From: Delphinus delphis
Taxonomy: Eukaryota; Chordata; Mammalia; Artiodactyla; Delphinidae
Assembly: GCF_949987515.2 (NCBI RefSeq)
Contig: NW_027192658.1
Span: forward strand, 3,596,001-3,660,000
Length of the DNA: 64,000 bases
Reading direction: 5' to 3'
The translations under genes and the position numbers were made by a program. This document shows, piece after piece, positions 37,900 to 52,110 of this stretch; position 1 is the stretch's first letter; every line of letters starts with the position of its first letter. The notes beneath the pieces are model-generated. The model made no database searches. It worked only from the letters and a program-made list of their open reading frames with translations, and had not been told where the DNA came from.

Positions 37900-39478
37900 A
37901 TTTACTTACAAAGCAATATCACTCAGCAATGAAATCTGTGTCATCAGGCCCTTAGCAGCACAATGAGTGGATTCAGGTATGATGATTCTAACTGAAATAA
38001 GTCACACAGAAAAAGAAACATCATAAGATATCAGTAATACACGGAATGTAAACTTGGCTACACAGGAACTGAATTACAGAACAGAACAGGGTCTCAAATT
38101 TAGAAAACCAACTTATGCTTGCTTAAGGGTAAAGGTGAGTTGGGGTGCTGCATAAAACCAGAGATTGAAATGAGCACAGATAAAGTTCCTTAAGTCAAAT
38201 ATGGAATAGACAAGAGCTACTCCTTGCTCAACGAAATGGACTCAACACCGCATATTAAACGCCTAAGAATGTACCTGACTAGTAAGTATCGTAAAACCTA
38301 TGGATTGCTATGTCTCCGAAAGAGAATCAAGCATGTGTACAGGGGCATAAACGCAGCAGTGATAGGATTGGAGAGGTTCGGTGAGCAAATGAAGACCCTT
38401 TGAAGTCATATTGCATGGTACCCATTCCACGGGTCTCAACTCTCCAGGTTTAAGGTATTCTTCCTTCAGCTAAAACATGCATGTGGAACCCAAGTATGAT
38501 CAACCATGTGAACGGGAGACGTGTTCAAATATGTCTCAGTTTTCCTCCCCTGGTACTCGGGTGCAACATTCCAGATGCTTTACTAACACTCTCCCCACTT
38601 GGAGAGTCAGTGCCTTTAACCTCCTGTTTGGCCCAGTTTGCAATTTCTGCGGAAGATGAACAGGAATAGCGAGAACCAATGAGAGGCTAGCTGGAGGTGT
38701 CTGGACGGGCAAATTTAACTCTCATTTCCCACCAGGAAGAGGAAATAACCAAAGGCTCAGCGTGCCCTACCGGAACCAGATTAGGGCCTGAAGCCATCCT
38801 GCGGTGTTGCGGCCAGCTCAAAAGAAAGCGAGTTGAAGAAAGGAGCTCAGGGGCACTGTAATTCACAAACCTGCAGAGTTATAAATGACAGCTATTGTCC
38901 AAAAATAGACTGAAGTAAGGCTGCCAAGAGGACTTGAAAGCGGGGCAGAATTGCAGGAAACCGATTTCAGGAGGTAGACTGGAATTGCATTGAAAGCATA
39001 GGAAAAGAGGCAGAACGTCCACAATGATGCACTTGGCCAAAAAGGGCGTATGCATGTTTTCCTGAATATATTCAGGAAAAAACGCATACGCCCTTTTTGG
39101 CCAACCAAGCAAGCTTGCAAAGGAAATCTGCACTACAATGAAGTCTCACTTCCCCCCGGTCAAAAGGGCCATCTGAAAAAAGTGTAAAATCCAGAAAGGC
39201 AGGACAGGCCATGGAGAACTGGGAGCCTTGTTATGCTGATGGGCGGGATGTAAATTGCCAACAACCACTCGGGAGAAGTGTATGGTGTTTCCTGAAACAT
39301 CTAAAAAACAAAGCAACAGAGCCTAGGGCACTGCCACTTATGGTCCTATAGCTTAGGGAAATTAAAATCAAAAAGACACAGCCACCCCAAAGTTTGGGAC
39401 GCCTCTGGTTACAAGAACCTCGTTTACAGTACAAGTTCAACATCGCAGAAAGTGAAAAATGGATAAAGAAGTTGTGGT
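37900..39478 (+). repeat. Satellite monomer M25 (type A, positional partner of M7)
   Basis: It is 1579 bp long. The palindrome at 39033-39104 has two mismatches, as in M7. It has a pure type A 5' segment and gtgccctacc near 38,765. Confidence 0.9.
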
Positions 39479-41056
39479 ATTTACTTACAAAGCAATATCA
39501 CTCAGCAATGAAATCTGTGTCATCAGGCCCTTAGCAGCACAATGAGTGGATTCAGGTATGATGATTCTAACTGAAATAAGTCACACAGAAAAAGAAACAT
39601 CATAAGATATCAGTAATACACGGAATGTAAACTTGGCTACACAGGAACTGAATTACAGAACAGAACAGGGTCTCAAATTTAGAAAACCAACTTATGCTTG
39701 CTTAAGGGTAAAGGTGAGTTGGGGTGCTGCATAAAACCAGAGATTGAAATGAGCACAGATAAAGTTCCTTAAGTCAAATATGGAATAGACAAGAGCTACT
39801 CCTTGCTCAACGAAATGGACTCAACACCGCATATTAAACGCCTAAGAATGTACCTGACTAGTAAGTATCGTAAAACCTATGGATTGCTATGTCTCCGAAA
39901 GAGAATCAAGCATGTGTACAGGGGCATAAACGCAGCAGTGATAGGATTGGAGAGGTTCGGTGAGCAAATGAAGACCCTTTGAAGTCATATTGCATGGTAC
40001 CCATTCCACGGGTCTCAACTCTCCAGGTTTAAGGTATTCTTCCTTCAGCTAAAACATGCATGTGGAACCCAAGTATGATCAACCATGTGAACGGGAGACG
40101 TGTTCAAATATGTCTCAGTTTTCCTCCCCTGGTACTCGGGTGCAACATTCCAGATGCTTTACTAACACTCTCCCCACTTGGAGAGTCAGTGCCTTTAACC
40201 TCCTGTTTGGCCCAGTTTGCAATTTCTGCGGAAGATGAACAGGAATAGCGAGAACCAATGAGAGGCTAGCTGGAGGTGTCTGGACGGGCAAATTTAACTC
40301 TCATTTCCCACCAGGAAGAGGAAATAACCAAAGGCTCAGCGTGCCGTACCGGAACCAGATTAGGGCCTGAAGCCATCCTGCGGTGTTGCGGCCAGCTCAA
40401 AAGAAAGCGAGTTGAAGAAAGGAGCTCAGGGGCACTGTAATTCACAAACCTGCAGAGTTATAAATGACAGCTATCGTCCAAAAATAGACTGAAGTAAGGC
40501 TGCCAAGAGGACTTGAAAGCGGGGCAGAATTGCAGGAAACCGATTTCAGGAGGTAGACTGGAATTGCATTGAAAGCATAGGAAAAGAGGCAGAACGTCCA
40601 CAATGATGCACTTGGCCAAAAAGGGCGTATGCGTGTTTTCCTGAATATATTCAGGAAAACACGCATACGCCCTTTTTGGCCAACCAAGCAAGCTTGCAAA
40701 GGAAATCTGCACTGCAATGAAGTCTCACTTCCCCCCGGTCAAAAGGGCCATCTGAAAAAAGTGTAAAATCCAGAAAGGCAGGACAGGCCATGGAGAACTG
40801 GGAGCCTTGTTATGCTGATGGGCGGGATGTAAATTGCCAACAACCACTCGGGAGAAGTGTATGGTGTTTCCTGAAACATCTAAAAAACAAAGCAACAGAA
40901 CCTAGGGCACTTCCACTTATGGTCCTTAGCTTAGGGAAATTAAAATCAAAAAGACACAGCCACCCCAAAGTTTGGAACGGCTCTGTTTACAAGAACCTCG
41001 TTTACAGTACAAGTTCAACATCGCCGAAAGTGAAAAATGGATAAAGAAGTTGTGGT
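39479..41056 (+). repeat. Satellite monomer M26 (type A, positional partner of M8)
   Basis: It is 1578 bp long. The palindrome at 40612-40683 has both arms changed. A one-base deletion at about 40,926 opens a chance plus-strand frame through the L1-derived part at 40790-41044. Confidence 0.9.
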
Positions 41057-42636
41057 ATTCACTTACAAAGCAATATCACTCAGCAATGAAATCTGTGTCA
41101 TCAGTCCCTTAGCAGCACAATGAGTGGATTCAGGTATGATGATTCTAACTGAAATAAGTCACACAGAAAAAGAAACATCATAAGATATCAGTAATACACG
41201 GAATGGAAACTTGGCTACACAGGAACTGAATTACAGAACAGAACAGGGTCTCAAATTTAGAAAAACAACTTATGCTTGCTTAAGAGTAACGGTGAGTTGG
41301 GGTGCTGCATAAAACCAGAGATTGAAATGAGCACAGATAAAGTTCCTTAAGCCAAATATGGAATAGACAAGAGCTACTCCTTGCTCAACGAAATGGACTC
41401 AACACCGCATATTAAACGCCTAAGAATGTACCTGACTTGTAAGTATCTTAAAACCTATGGATTGCTATGTCTCCGAAAGAGAATCAAGCATGTGTACAGG
41501 GGCATAAACGCAGCAGTGATAGGATTGGAGAGGTGCGGTGAGCAAATGAAGACCCTTTGAAGTCATATTGCATGGTACCCATTCCACGGGTTTCAACTAC
41601 AGAGGTTTAAGGTATTCTTCCCTCAGCTAAAACATGCATGTGGAACCTAGAGTATGATCAACCATGTGATCGGGAGACGTGTTCAAATATGTCTCAGTTT
41701 TCGTACCCTGGTACTCGGGTGCAACATTCCAGACGCTTTACTAACACTCTCCCCACTTGGAGCGTCAGTCCCTTTAACATCCTGTTTGGCCCAGTTTGCA
41801 ATTTCTGCGGAAGATGAACAGGAATAGCGAGAACCAATGAGAGGCTAGCTGGAGGTGTCTGGACGGGCAAATTTAACTCTCATTTCCCACCAGGAAGAGG
41901 AATTAACCAAAGGCTCAGCGTGCCATGCCGGAACCATATTAGGGCCTGAAGCCATCCTGCGGTGTTGCGGCCAGCTCAAAAGAAAGCGAGTTGAAGAAAG
42001 GAGCTCAGGGGCACTGTAATTCACAAACCTGCAGAGTTATAAATGACAGCTATCGTCCAAAAATAGACTGAAGTAAGGCTGCCAAGAGGACTTGAAAGCG
42101 GGGCAGAATTGCAGGAAACCGATTTCAGGAGGTAGACTGGAATTGCATTGAAAGCATAGGAAAAGAGGCAGAACGTCCACAATGATGCACTTGGCCAAAA
42201 AGGGCGTATGCATGTTTTCCTGAATATATTCAGGAAAAAACGCATACGCCCTTTTTGGCCAACCAAGCAAGCTTGCAAAGGAAATCTGCACTACAATGAA
42301 GTCTCACTTCCCCCCGGTCAAAAGGGCCATCTGAAAAAAGTGTAAAATCCAGAAAGGCAGGACAGGCCATGGAGAACTGGGAGCCTTGTTATGCTGATGG
42401 GCGGGATGTAAATTGCCAACAACCACTCGGGAGAAGTGTATGGTGTTTCCTGAAACATCTAAAAAACAAAGCAACAGAGCCTAGGGCACTGCCACTTATG
42501 GTCCTATAGCTTAGGGAAATTAAAATCAAAAAGACACAGCCACCCCAAAGTTTGGGACGCCTCTGGTTACAAGAACATCGTTTACAGTACAAGTTCAACA
42601 TCGCAGAAAGTGAAAAATGGATAAAGAAGTTGTGGT
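41057..42636 (+). repeat. Satellite monomer M27 (type B)
   Basis: It is 1580 bp long. The palindrome at 42191-42262 has two mismatches. The body is like M24 (gagcgtcag, taacatcc, accatattag) but with cttccctcag and catgtgtac. It has the private change gaacatcg near 42,573. Confidence 0.9.
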
Positions 42637-44214
42637 ATTTACTTACAAAGCAATATCACTCAGCAATGAAATCTGTGTCATCAGGCCCTTAGCAGCACAA
42701 TGAGTGGTTTCAGGTATGATGATTCTAACTGAAATAAGTCACACAGAAAAAGAAACATCATAAGATATCAGTAATACACGGAATGTAAACTTGGCTACAC
42801 AGGAACTGAATTACAGAACAGAACAGGGTCTCAAATTTAGAAAACCAACTTATGCTTGCTTAAGGGTAAAGGTGAGTTGGGGTGCTGCATAAAACCAGAG
42901 ATTGAAATGAGCACAGATAAAGTTCCTTAAGCCAAATATGGAATAGACAAGAGCTACTCCTTGCTCAACGAAATGGACTCAACACCCCATATTAAACGCC
43001 TAAGAATGTTCCTGACTAGTAAGTATCTTAAAACCTATAGATTGCTATGTCTCCGAAAGAGAATCAAGCATGTGTACAGGGGCATAATCGCAGCAGTGAT
43101 AGGATTGGAGAGGTTCGGTGAGCAAATGAAGACCCTTTGAAGTCATATTGCATGGTACCCATTCCACGGGTTTCAACTACCCAGGTTTAAGGTATTCTTC
43201 CCTCAGCTAAAACATGCATGTGGAACCTAGAGTATGATCAACCATGTGATCGGGAGACGTGTTCAAATATGTCTCAGTTTTCGTACCCTGGTACTCGGGT
43301 GCAACATTCCAGACGCTTTCCTAACACTCTCCCCACTTGGAGATTCAGTCCCTTTAACCTCCTGTTTGGCCCAGTTTGCAATTTCTGTGGAAGATGAACA
43401 GGAATAGCAAGAACCAATGAGAGGCTAGCTGGAGGTGTCTGGACGGGCAAATTTAACTCTCATTTCCCACCAGGAAGAGGAATTAACCAAAGGCTCAGCA
43501 TGCCGGGCCGGAACCAGATTAGGGCCTGAAGCCATCCTGCGGTGTTGCGGCCAGCTCAAAAGAAAGCGAGTTGAAGAAAGGAGCTCAGGGGCACTGTAAT
43601 TCACAAACCTGCAGAGTTATAAATGACAGCTATCGTCCAAAAATAGACTGAAGTAAGGCTGCCAAGAGGACTTGAAAGCGGGGCAGAATTGCAGGAAACC
43701 GATTTCAGGAGGTAGACTGGAATTGCATTGAAAGCATAGGAAAAGAGGCAGAACGTCCACAATGATGCACTTGGCCAAAAAGGGCGTATGCGTTTTTTCC
43801 TGAATATATTCAGGAAAAAACGCATATGCCCTTTTTGGCCAACCAAGCAAGCTTGCAAAGGAAATCTGCACTACAATGAAGTCTCACTTCCCCCCGGCCA
43901 AAAGGGCCATCTGAAAAAAGTGTAAAATCCAGAAAGGCAACAGGCCATTGAGAACTGGGAGCCTTGTTATGCTGATGGGCGGGATGTAAATTGCCAACAG
44001 ACACTTGGGAGAAGTGTATGGTGTTTCCTGAAACATCTAAAAAACAAAGCAACAGAGCCTAGGGCACTGCCACTTATGGTCCTATAGCTTAGGGAAATTA
44101 AAATCAAAAAGACACAGCCACCCCAAAGTTTGGAACGGCTCTGTTTACAAGAACCTCGTTTACAGTACAAGTTCAACATCGCAGAAAGTGAAAAATGGAT
44201 AAAGAAGTTGTGGT
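42637..44214 (+). repeat. Satellite monomer M28 (type A 5' part)
   Basis: It is 1578 bp long. The palindrome at 43771-43842 has one mismatch (catatg). It carries gtggtttcagg, aatgttcc, cctatagatt, ataatcgcag and tttcctaac. Its 3' part matches M9. Confidence 0.9.
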
Positions 44215-45794
44215 ATTCACTTACAAAGCAATATCACTCAGCAATGAAATCTGTGTCATCAGTCCCTTAGCAGCACAATGAGTGGATTCAGGTATGATGA
44301 TTCTAACTGAAATAAGTCACACAGAAAAAGAAACATCATAAGATATCAGTAATACACGGAATGGAAACTTGGCTACACAGGAACTGAATTACAGAACAGA
44401 ACAGGGCCTCAAATTTAGAAAAACAACTTATGCTTGCTTAAGAGTAACGGTGAGTTGGGGTGCTGCATAAAACCAGAGATTGAAATGAGCACAGATAAAG
44501 TTCCTTAAGCCAAATATGGAATAGACAAGAGCTACTCCTTGCTCAACGAAATGGACTCAACACCGCATATTAAACGCCTAAGAATGTACCTGACTTGTAA
44601 GTATCTTAAAACCTATGGATTGCTATGTCTCCGAAAGAGAATCCAGCATGTGTACAGGGGCATAAACGCAGCAGTGATAGGATTGGAGAGGTGCGGTGAG
44701 CAAATGAAGACCCTTTGAAGTCATATTGCATGGTACCCATTCCACGGGTTTCAACTACAGAGGTTTAAGGTATTCTTCCTTCAGCTAAAACATGCATGTG
44801 GAACCTAGAGTATGATCAACCATGTGAACGGGAGACGTGTTCAAATATGTCTCAGTTTTCCTCCCCTGGTACTCGGGTGCAACATTCCAGACGCTTTACT
44901 AACACTCTCCCCACTTGGAGAGTCAGTGCCTTTAACCTCCTGTTTGGCCCAGTTTGCAATTTCTGTGGAAGATGAACAGGAATAGCGAGAACCAATGAGA
45001 GGCTAGCTGGAGGTGTCTGGACGGGCAAATTTAACTCTCATTTCCCACCAGGAAGAGGAATTAACCAAAGGCTCAGCATGCCGGGCCGGAACCAGATTAG
45101 GGCCTGAAGCCATCCTGCGGTGTTGCGGCCAGGTCACAAGAAAGCGAGTTGAAGAAAGGAGCTCAGGGGCACTGTAATTCACAAACCTGCAGAGTTATAA
45201 ATGACAGCTATCGTCCAAAAATAGACTGAAGTAAGGCTGCCAAGAGGACTTGAAAGCGGGGCAGAATTGCAGGAAACCGATTTCAGGAGGTAGACTGGAA
45301 TTGCATTGAAAGCATAGGAAAAGAGGCAGAACGTCCACAATGATGCACTTGGCCAAAAAGGGCGTATGCGTTTTCTCCTGAATATATTCAGGAAAAAACG
45401 CATACGCCCTTTTTGGCCAACCAAGCAAGCTTGCAAAGGAAATCTGCACTACAATGAAGTCTCACTTCCCCCCGGCCAAAAGGGCCATCTGAAAAAAGTG
45501 TAAAATCCAGAAAGGCAGGACAGGCCATGGAGAACTGGGAGCCTTGTTATGCTGATGGGCGGGATGTAAATTGCCAACAGACACTCGGGAGAAGTGTATG
45601 GTGTTTCCTGAAACATCTAAAAAACAAAGCAACAGAGCCTAGGGCACTGCCACTTATGGTCCTATAGCTTAGGGAAATTAAAATCAAAAAGACACAGCCA
45701 CCCCAAAGTTTGGAACGGCTCTGTTTACAAGAACCTCGTTTACAGTACAAGTTCAACATCGCAGAAAGTGAAAAATGGATAAAGAAGTTGTGGT
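44215..45794 (+). repeat. Satellite monomer M29 (type B)
   Basis: It is 1580 bp long. The palindrome at 45349-45420 has one mismatch (tctcc). It has ggcctc and aatccagcatg, but acattccagacg and ccaaagtttgg, so it lacks the M10/M12 rare variants. M30 is an almost identical tandem copy. Confidence 0.9.
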
Positions 45795-47374
45795 ATTCAC
45801 TTACAAAGCAATATCACTCAGCAATGAAATCTGTGTCATCAGTCCCTTAGCAGCACAATGAGTGGATTCAGGTATGATGATTCTAACTGAAATAAGTCAC
45901 ACAGAAAAAGAAACATCATAAGATATCAGTAATACACGGAATGGAAACTTGGCTACACAGGAACTGAATTACAGAACAGAACAGGGCCTCAAATTTAGAA
46001 AAACAACTTATGCTTGCTTAAGAGTAACGGTGAGTTGGGGTGCTGCATAAAACCAGAGATTGAAATGAGCACAGATAAAGTTCCTTAAGCCAAATATGGA
46101 ATAGACAAGAGCTACTCCTTGCTCAACGAAATGGACTCAACACCGCATATTAAACGCCTAAGAATGTACCTGACTTGTAAGTATCTTAAAACCTATGGAT
46201 TGCTATGTCTCCGAAAGAGAATCCAGCATGTGTACAGGGGCATAAACGCAGCAGTGATAGGATTGGAGAGGTGCGGTGAGCAAATGAAGACCCTTTGAAG
46301 TCATATTGCATGGTACCCATTCCACGGGTTTCAACTACAGAGGTTTAAGGTATTCTTCCTTCAGCTAAAACATGCATGTGGAACCTAGAGTATGATCAAC
46401 CATGTGAACGGGAGACGTGTTCAAATATGTCTCAGTTTTCCTCCCCTGGTACTCGGGTGCAACATTCCAGACGCTTTACTAACACTCTCCCCACTTGGAG
46501 AGTCAGTGCCTTTAACCTCCTGTTTGGCCCAGTTTGCAATTTCTGTGGAAGATGAACAGGAATAGCGAGAACCAATGAGAGGCTAGCTGGAGGTGTCTGG
46601 ACGGGCAAATTTAACTCTCATTTCCCACCAGGAAGAGGAATTAACCAAAGGCTCAGCATGCCGGGCCGGAACCAGATTAGGGCCTGAAGCCATCCTGCGG
46701 TGTTGCGGCCAGGTCACAAGAAAGCGAGTTGAAGAAAGGAGCTCAGGGGCACTGTAATTCACAAACCTGCAGAGTTATAAATGACAGCTATCGTCCAAAA
46801 ATAGACTGAAGTAAGGCTGCCAAGAGGACTTGAAAGCGGGGCAGAATTGCAGGAAACCGATTTCAGGAGGTAGACTGGAATTGCATTGAAAGCATAGGAA
46901 AAGAGGCAGAACGTCCACAATGATGCACTTGGCCAAAAAGGGCGTATGCGTTTTCTCCTGAATATATTCAGGAAAAAACGCATACGCCCTTTTTGGCCAA
47001 CCAAGCAAGCTTGCAAAGGAAATCTGCACTACAATGAAGTCTCACTTCCCCCCGGCCAAAAGGGCCATCTGAAAAAAGTGTAAAATCCAGAAAGGCAGGA
47101 CAGGCCATGGAGAACTGGGAGCCTTGTTATGCTGATGGGCGGGATGTAAATTGCCAACAGACACTCGGGAGAAGTGTATGGTGTTTCCTGAAACATCTAA
47201 AAAACAAAGCAACAGAGCCTAGGGCACTGCCACTTATGGTCCTATAGCTTAGGGAAATTAAAATCAAAAAGACACAGCCACCCCAATGTTTGGAACGGCT
47301 CTGTTTACAAGAACCTCGTTTACAGTACAAGTTCAACATCGCCGAAAGTGAAAAATGGATAAAGAAGTTGTGGT
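45795..47374 (+). repeat. Satellite monomer M30 (type B)
   Basis: It is 1580 bp long. The palindrome at 46929-47000 has one mismatch (tctcc). It is nearly identical to M29 until its end, where it has ccaatgtttgg and catcgccgaaag as in M10 and M12. Confidence 0.9.
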
Positions 47375-48953
47375 ATTCACTTACAAAGCAATATCACTCA
47401 GCAATGAAATCTGTGTCATCAGTCCCTTAGCAGCACAATGAGTGGATTCAGGTATGATGATTCTAACTGAAATAAGTCACACAGAAAAAGAAACATCATA
47501 AGATATCAGTAATACACGGAATGGAAACTTGGCTACACAGGAACTGAATTACAGAACAGAACAGGGTCTCAAATTTAGAAAAACAACTTATGCTTGCTTA
47601 AGAGTAACGGTGAGTTGGGGTGCTGCATAAAACCAGAGATTGAAATGAGCACAGATAAAGTTCTTTAAGCCAAATATGGAATAGACAAGAGCTACTCCTT
47701 GCTCAACGAAATGGACTCAACACCGCATATTAAACGCCTAAGAATGTACCTGACTTGTAAGTATCTTAAAACCTATGGATTGCTATGTCTCCGAAAGAGA
47801 ATCAAGCATGTGTACAGGGGCATAAACGCAGCAGTGATAGGATTGGAGAGGTGCGGTGAGCAAATGAAGACCCTTTGAAGTCATATTGCATGGTACCCAT
47901 TCCACGGGTTTCAACTACAGAGGTTTAAGGTATTCTTCCTTCAGCTAAAACATGCATGTGGAACCCAAGTATGATCAACCATGTGATCGGGAGACGTGTT
48001 CAAATATGTCTCAGTTTTCCTCCCCTGGTACTCGGGTGCAACATTCCAGACGCTTTACTAACACTCTCCCCACTTGGAGAGTCAGCGCCTTTAACCTCCT
48101 GTTTGGCCCAGTTTGCAATTTCTGCGGAAGATGAACAGGAATAGCGAGAACCAATGAGAGACTAGCTGGAGGTGTCTGGACGGGCAAATTTAAGTCTCAT
48201 TTCCCACCAGGAAGAGGAAATAACCAAAGGCTCAGCAGGCCGGGCCGGAACCAGATTAGGGCCTGAAGCCATCCTGCGGTGTTGCGGCCAGCTCACAAGA
48301 AAGCGAGTTGAAGAAAGGAGCTCAGGGGCACTGTAATTCACAAACCTGCAGAGTTATAAATGACAGCTATTGTCCAAAAATAGACTGAAGTAAGGCTGCC
48401 AAGAGGACTTGAAAGCGGGGCAGAATTGTAGGAACCCGATTTCAGGAGGTAGACTGGAATTGCATTGAAAGCATAGGAAAAGAGGCAGAACGTCCACAAT
48501 GATGCACTTGGCCAAAAAGGGCGTATGCGTTTTTTCCTGAATATATTCAGGAAAAAACGCATACGCCCTTTTTGGCCAACCAAGCAAGCTTGCAAAGGAA
48601 ATCTGCACTACAATGAAGTCTCACTTCCCCCCGGTCAAAAGGGCCATCTGAAAAAAGTGTAAAATCCAGAAAGGCAGGACAGGCCATGGAGAACTGGGAG
48701 CCTTGTTATGCTGATGGGCGGGATGTAAATTGCCAACAGACACTCGGGAGAAGTGTATGGTGTTTCCTGAAACATCTAAAAAACAAAGCAACAGAGCCTA
48801 GGGCACTGCCACTTATGGTCCTATAGCTTAGGGAAATTAAAATCAAAAAGACACAGCCACCCCAAAGTTTGGGACGCCTCTGTTTACAAGAACCTCGTTT
48901 ACAGTACAAGTTCAACATCGCAGAAAGTGAAAAATGGATAAAGAAGTTGTGGT
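47375..48953 (+). repeat. Satellite monomer M31 (pairs with M13)
   Basis: It is 1579 bp long with a perfect palindrome at 48508-48579. It differs from M13 by gttctttaag, by ggaacccg, and by lacking the extra base in aaaagggacc. Confidence 0.9.
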
Positions 48954-50531
48954 ATTTACTTACAAAGCAATATCACTCAGCAATGAAATCTGTGTCATCA
49001 GGCCCTTAGCAGCACAATGAGTGGATTCAGGTATGATGATTCTAACTGAAATAAGTCACACAGAAAAAGAAACATCATAAGATATCAGTAATACACGGAA
49101 TGTAAACTTGGCTACACAGGAACAGAATTAGAGAACAAACAGGGTCTCAAATTTAGAAAACCAACTTATGCTTGCTTAAGGGTAAAGGTGAGTTGGGGTG
49201 CTGCATAAAACCAGAGATTGAAATGAGCACAGATAAAGTTCCTTAAGTCAAATATGGAATAGACAAGAGCTACTCCTTGCTCAACGAAATGGACACAACA
49301 CCCCATATTAAACGCCTAAGAATGTACCTGACTAGTAAGTATCGTAAAACCTATGGATTGCTATGTCTCCAAAAGAGAATCAAGCATGTGTACAGGGGCA
49401 TAAACGCAGCAGTGATAGGATTGGAGAGGTTCGGTGAGCAAATGAAGACCCTTTGAAGTCATATTGCATGGTACCCATTACACGGGTCTCAACTCTACAG
49501 GTTTAAGGTATTCTTCCTTCAGCTAAAACATGCATGTGGAACCCAAGTATGATCAACCATGTGAACGGGAGACGTGTTCAAATATGTCTCAGTTTTCCTC
49601 CCCTGGTACTCGGGTGCAACATTCCAGACGCTTTACTAACACTCTCCCCACTTGGAGAGTCAGCGCCTTTAACCTCCTGTTTGGCCCAGTTTGCAATTTC
49701 TGCGGAAGATGAACAGGAATAGCGAGAACCAATGAGAGGCTAGCTGGAGGTGTCTGGACGGGCAAATTTAACTCTCATTTCCCACCAGGAAGAGGAAATA
49801 ACCAAAGGCTCAGCGTGCCGTACCGGAACCAGATTAGGGCCTGAAGCCATCCTGCGGTGTTGCGGCCAGCTCAAAAGAAAGCGAGTTGAAGAAAGGAGCT
49901 CAGGGGCACTGTAATTCACAAACCTGCAGAGTTATAAATGACAGCTATCGTCCAAAAATAGACTGAAGTAAGGCTGCCAAGAGGATTTGAAAGCGGGGCA
50001 GAATTGCAGGAAACCGATTTCAGGAGGTAGACTGGAATTGCATTGAAAGCATAGGAAAAGAGGCAGAACGTCCACAATGATGCACTTGGGCAAAAAGGGC
50101 GTATGCGTTTTTTCCTGAATATATTCAGGAAAAAACGCATACGCCCTTTTTGGCCAACCAAGCAAGCTTGCAAAGGAAATCTGCACTACAATGAAGTCTC
50201 ACTTCCCCCCGGTCAAAAGGGCCATCTGAAAAAAGTGTAAAATCCAGAAAGGCAGGACAGGCCATGGAGAACTGGGAGCCTTGTTATGCTGATGGGCGGG
50301 ATGTAAATTGCCAACAACCACTCGGGAGAAGTGTATGGTGTTTCCTGAAACATCTAAAAAACAAAGCAACAGAACCTAGGGCACTTCCACTTATGGTCCT
50401 ATAGCTTAGGGAAATTAAAATCAAAAAGACACAGCCACCCCAAAGTTTGGAACGGCTCTCTTTACAAGAACCTCGTTTACAGTACAAGTTCAACATCGCA
50501 GAAAGTGAAAAATGGATAAAGAAGTTGTGGT
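48954..50531 (+). repeat. Satellite monomer M32 (pairs with M14)
   Basis: It is 1578 bp long. The palindrome at 50086-50157 has the same ttgggc mismatch as M14. It has gaacgtcc where M14 has gaaagtcc. Confidence 0.9.
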
Positions 50532-52110
50532 ATTTACTTACAAAGCAATATCACTCAGCAATGAAATCTGTGTCATCAGGCCCTTAGCAGCACAATGAGT
50601 GGATTCAGGTATGATGATTCTAACTGAAATAAGTCACACAGAAAAAGAAACATCATAAGATATCAGTAATACACGGAATGGAAACTTGGCTACACAGGAA
50701 CTGAATTACAGAACAGAACAGGGTCTCAAATTTAGAAAACCAACTTATTCTTGCTTAAGGGTAAAGGTGAGTTGGGGTGCTGCATAAAACCAGAGATTGA
50801 AATGAGCACAGATAAAGTTCCTTAAGCCAAATATGGAATAGACAAGAGCTACTCCTTGCTCAACGAAATGGACTCAACACCCCATATTAAACGCCTAAGA
50901 ATGTACCTGACTAGTAAGTATCTTAAAACCTATGGATTGCTATGTCTCCGAAGGAGAATCAAGCATGTGTACAGGGGAATAAACGCAGCAGTGATAGGAT
51001 TGGAGAGGTTCGGTGAGCAAATGAAGACCCTTTGAAGTCATATTGCATGGTACCCATTCCACGGGTTTCAACTACCCAGGTTTAAGGTATTCTTCCTTCA
51101 GCTAAAACATGCATGTGGAACCTAGAGTATGATCAACCATGTGATCGGGAGACGTGTTCAAATATGTCTCAGTTTTCCTCCCCTGGTACTCGGGTGCAAC
51201 ATTCCAGACGCTTTCCTAACACTCTCCCCACTTGGAGAGTCAGTCCCTTTAACCTCCTGTTTGGCCCAGTTTGCAATTTCTGCGGAAGATGAACAGGAAT
51301 AGCGAGAACCAATGAGAGACTAGCTGGAGGTGTCTGGACGGGCAAATTTAACTCTCATTTCCCACCAGGAAGAGGAATTAACCAAAGGCTCAGCATGCCG
51401 GGCCGGAACCAGATTAGGGCCTGAAGCCATCCTGCGGTGTTGCGGCCAGGTCACAAGAAAGCGAGTTGAAGAAAGGAGCTCAGGGGCACTGTAATTCACA
51501 AACCTGCAGAGTTATAAATGAGAGCTATCATCCAAAAATAGACTGAAGTAAGGCTGCCAAGAGGACTTGAAAGCGGGGCAGAATTGCAGGAAACCGATTT
51601 CAGGAGGTAGACTGGAATTGCATTGAAAGCATAGGAAAAGAGGCAGAACGTCCACAATGATGCCACTTGGCCAAAAAGGGCGTATGCGTTTTTTCCTGAA
51701 TATATTCAGGAAAAAACGCATACGCCCTTTTTGGCCAACCAAGCAAGCTTGCAAAGGAAATCTGCACTACAATGAAGTCTCACTTCCCCCCGGCCAAAAG
51801 GGCCATCTGAAAAAAGTGTAAAATCCAGAAAGACAACAGGCCACTGAGAACTGGGAGCCTTGTTATGCTGATGGGCGGGATGAAAATTGCCAACAGACAC
51901 TTGTGAGAAGTGTATGGTGTTTCCTGAAACATCTAAAAAACAAAGCAACAGAGCCTAGGGCACTTCCACTTATGGTCCTATAGCTTAGGGAAATTAAAAT
52001 GAAAAAGACACAGCCACCTCAAAGTTTGGAACGGCTCTGTTTACAAGAACCTCGTTTACAGTACAAGTTCAACATCGCAGAAAGTGAAAAATGGATAAAG
52101 AAGTTGTCGT
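50532..52110 (+). repeat. Satellite monomer M33 (pairs with M15)
   Basis: It is 1579 bp long with a perfect palindrome at 51667-51738. It shares all the M15 markers (cgaaggagaatc, aggggaataaac, gagagctatcatcc) and the ttgtcg ending. Confidence 0.9.

Noticed and set aside
40790..41044. Plus-strand open frame through the L1-derived part of M26
   Set aside because: It is opened by a one-base deletion at about 40,926 in a decayed L1 ORF2 fragment. It is unique to this monomer, so it is chance.
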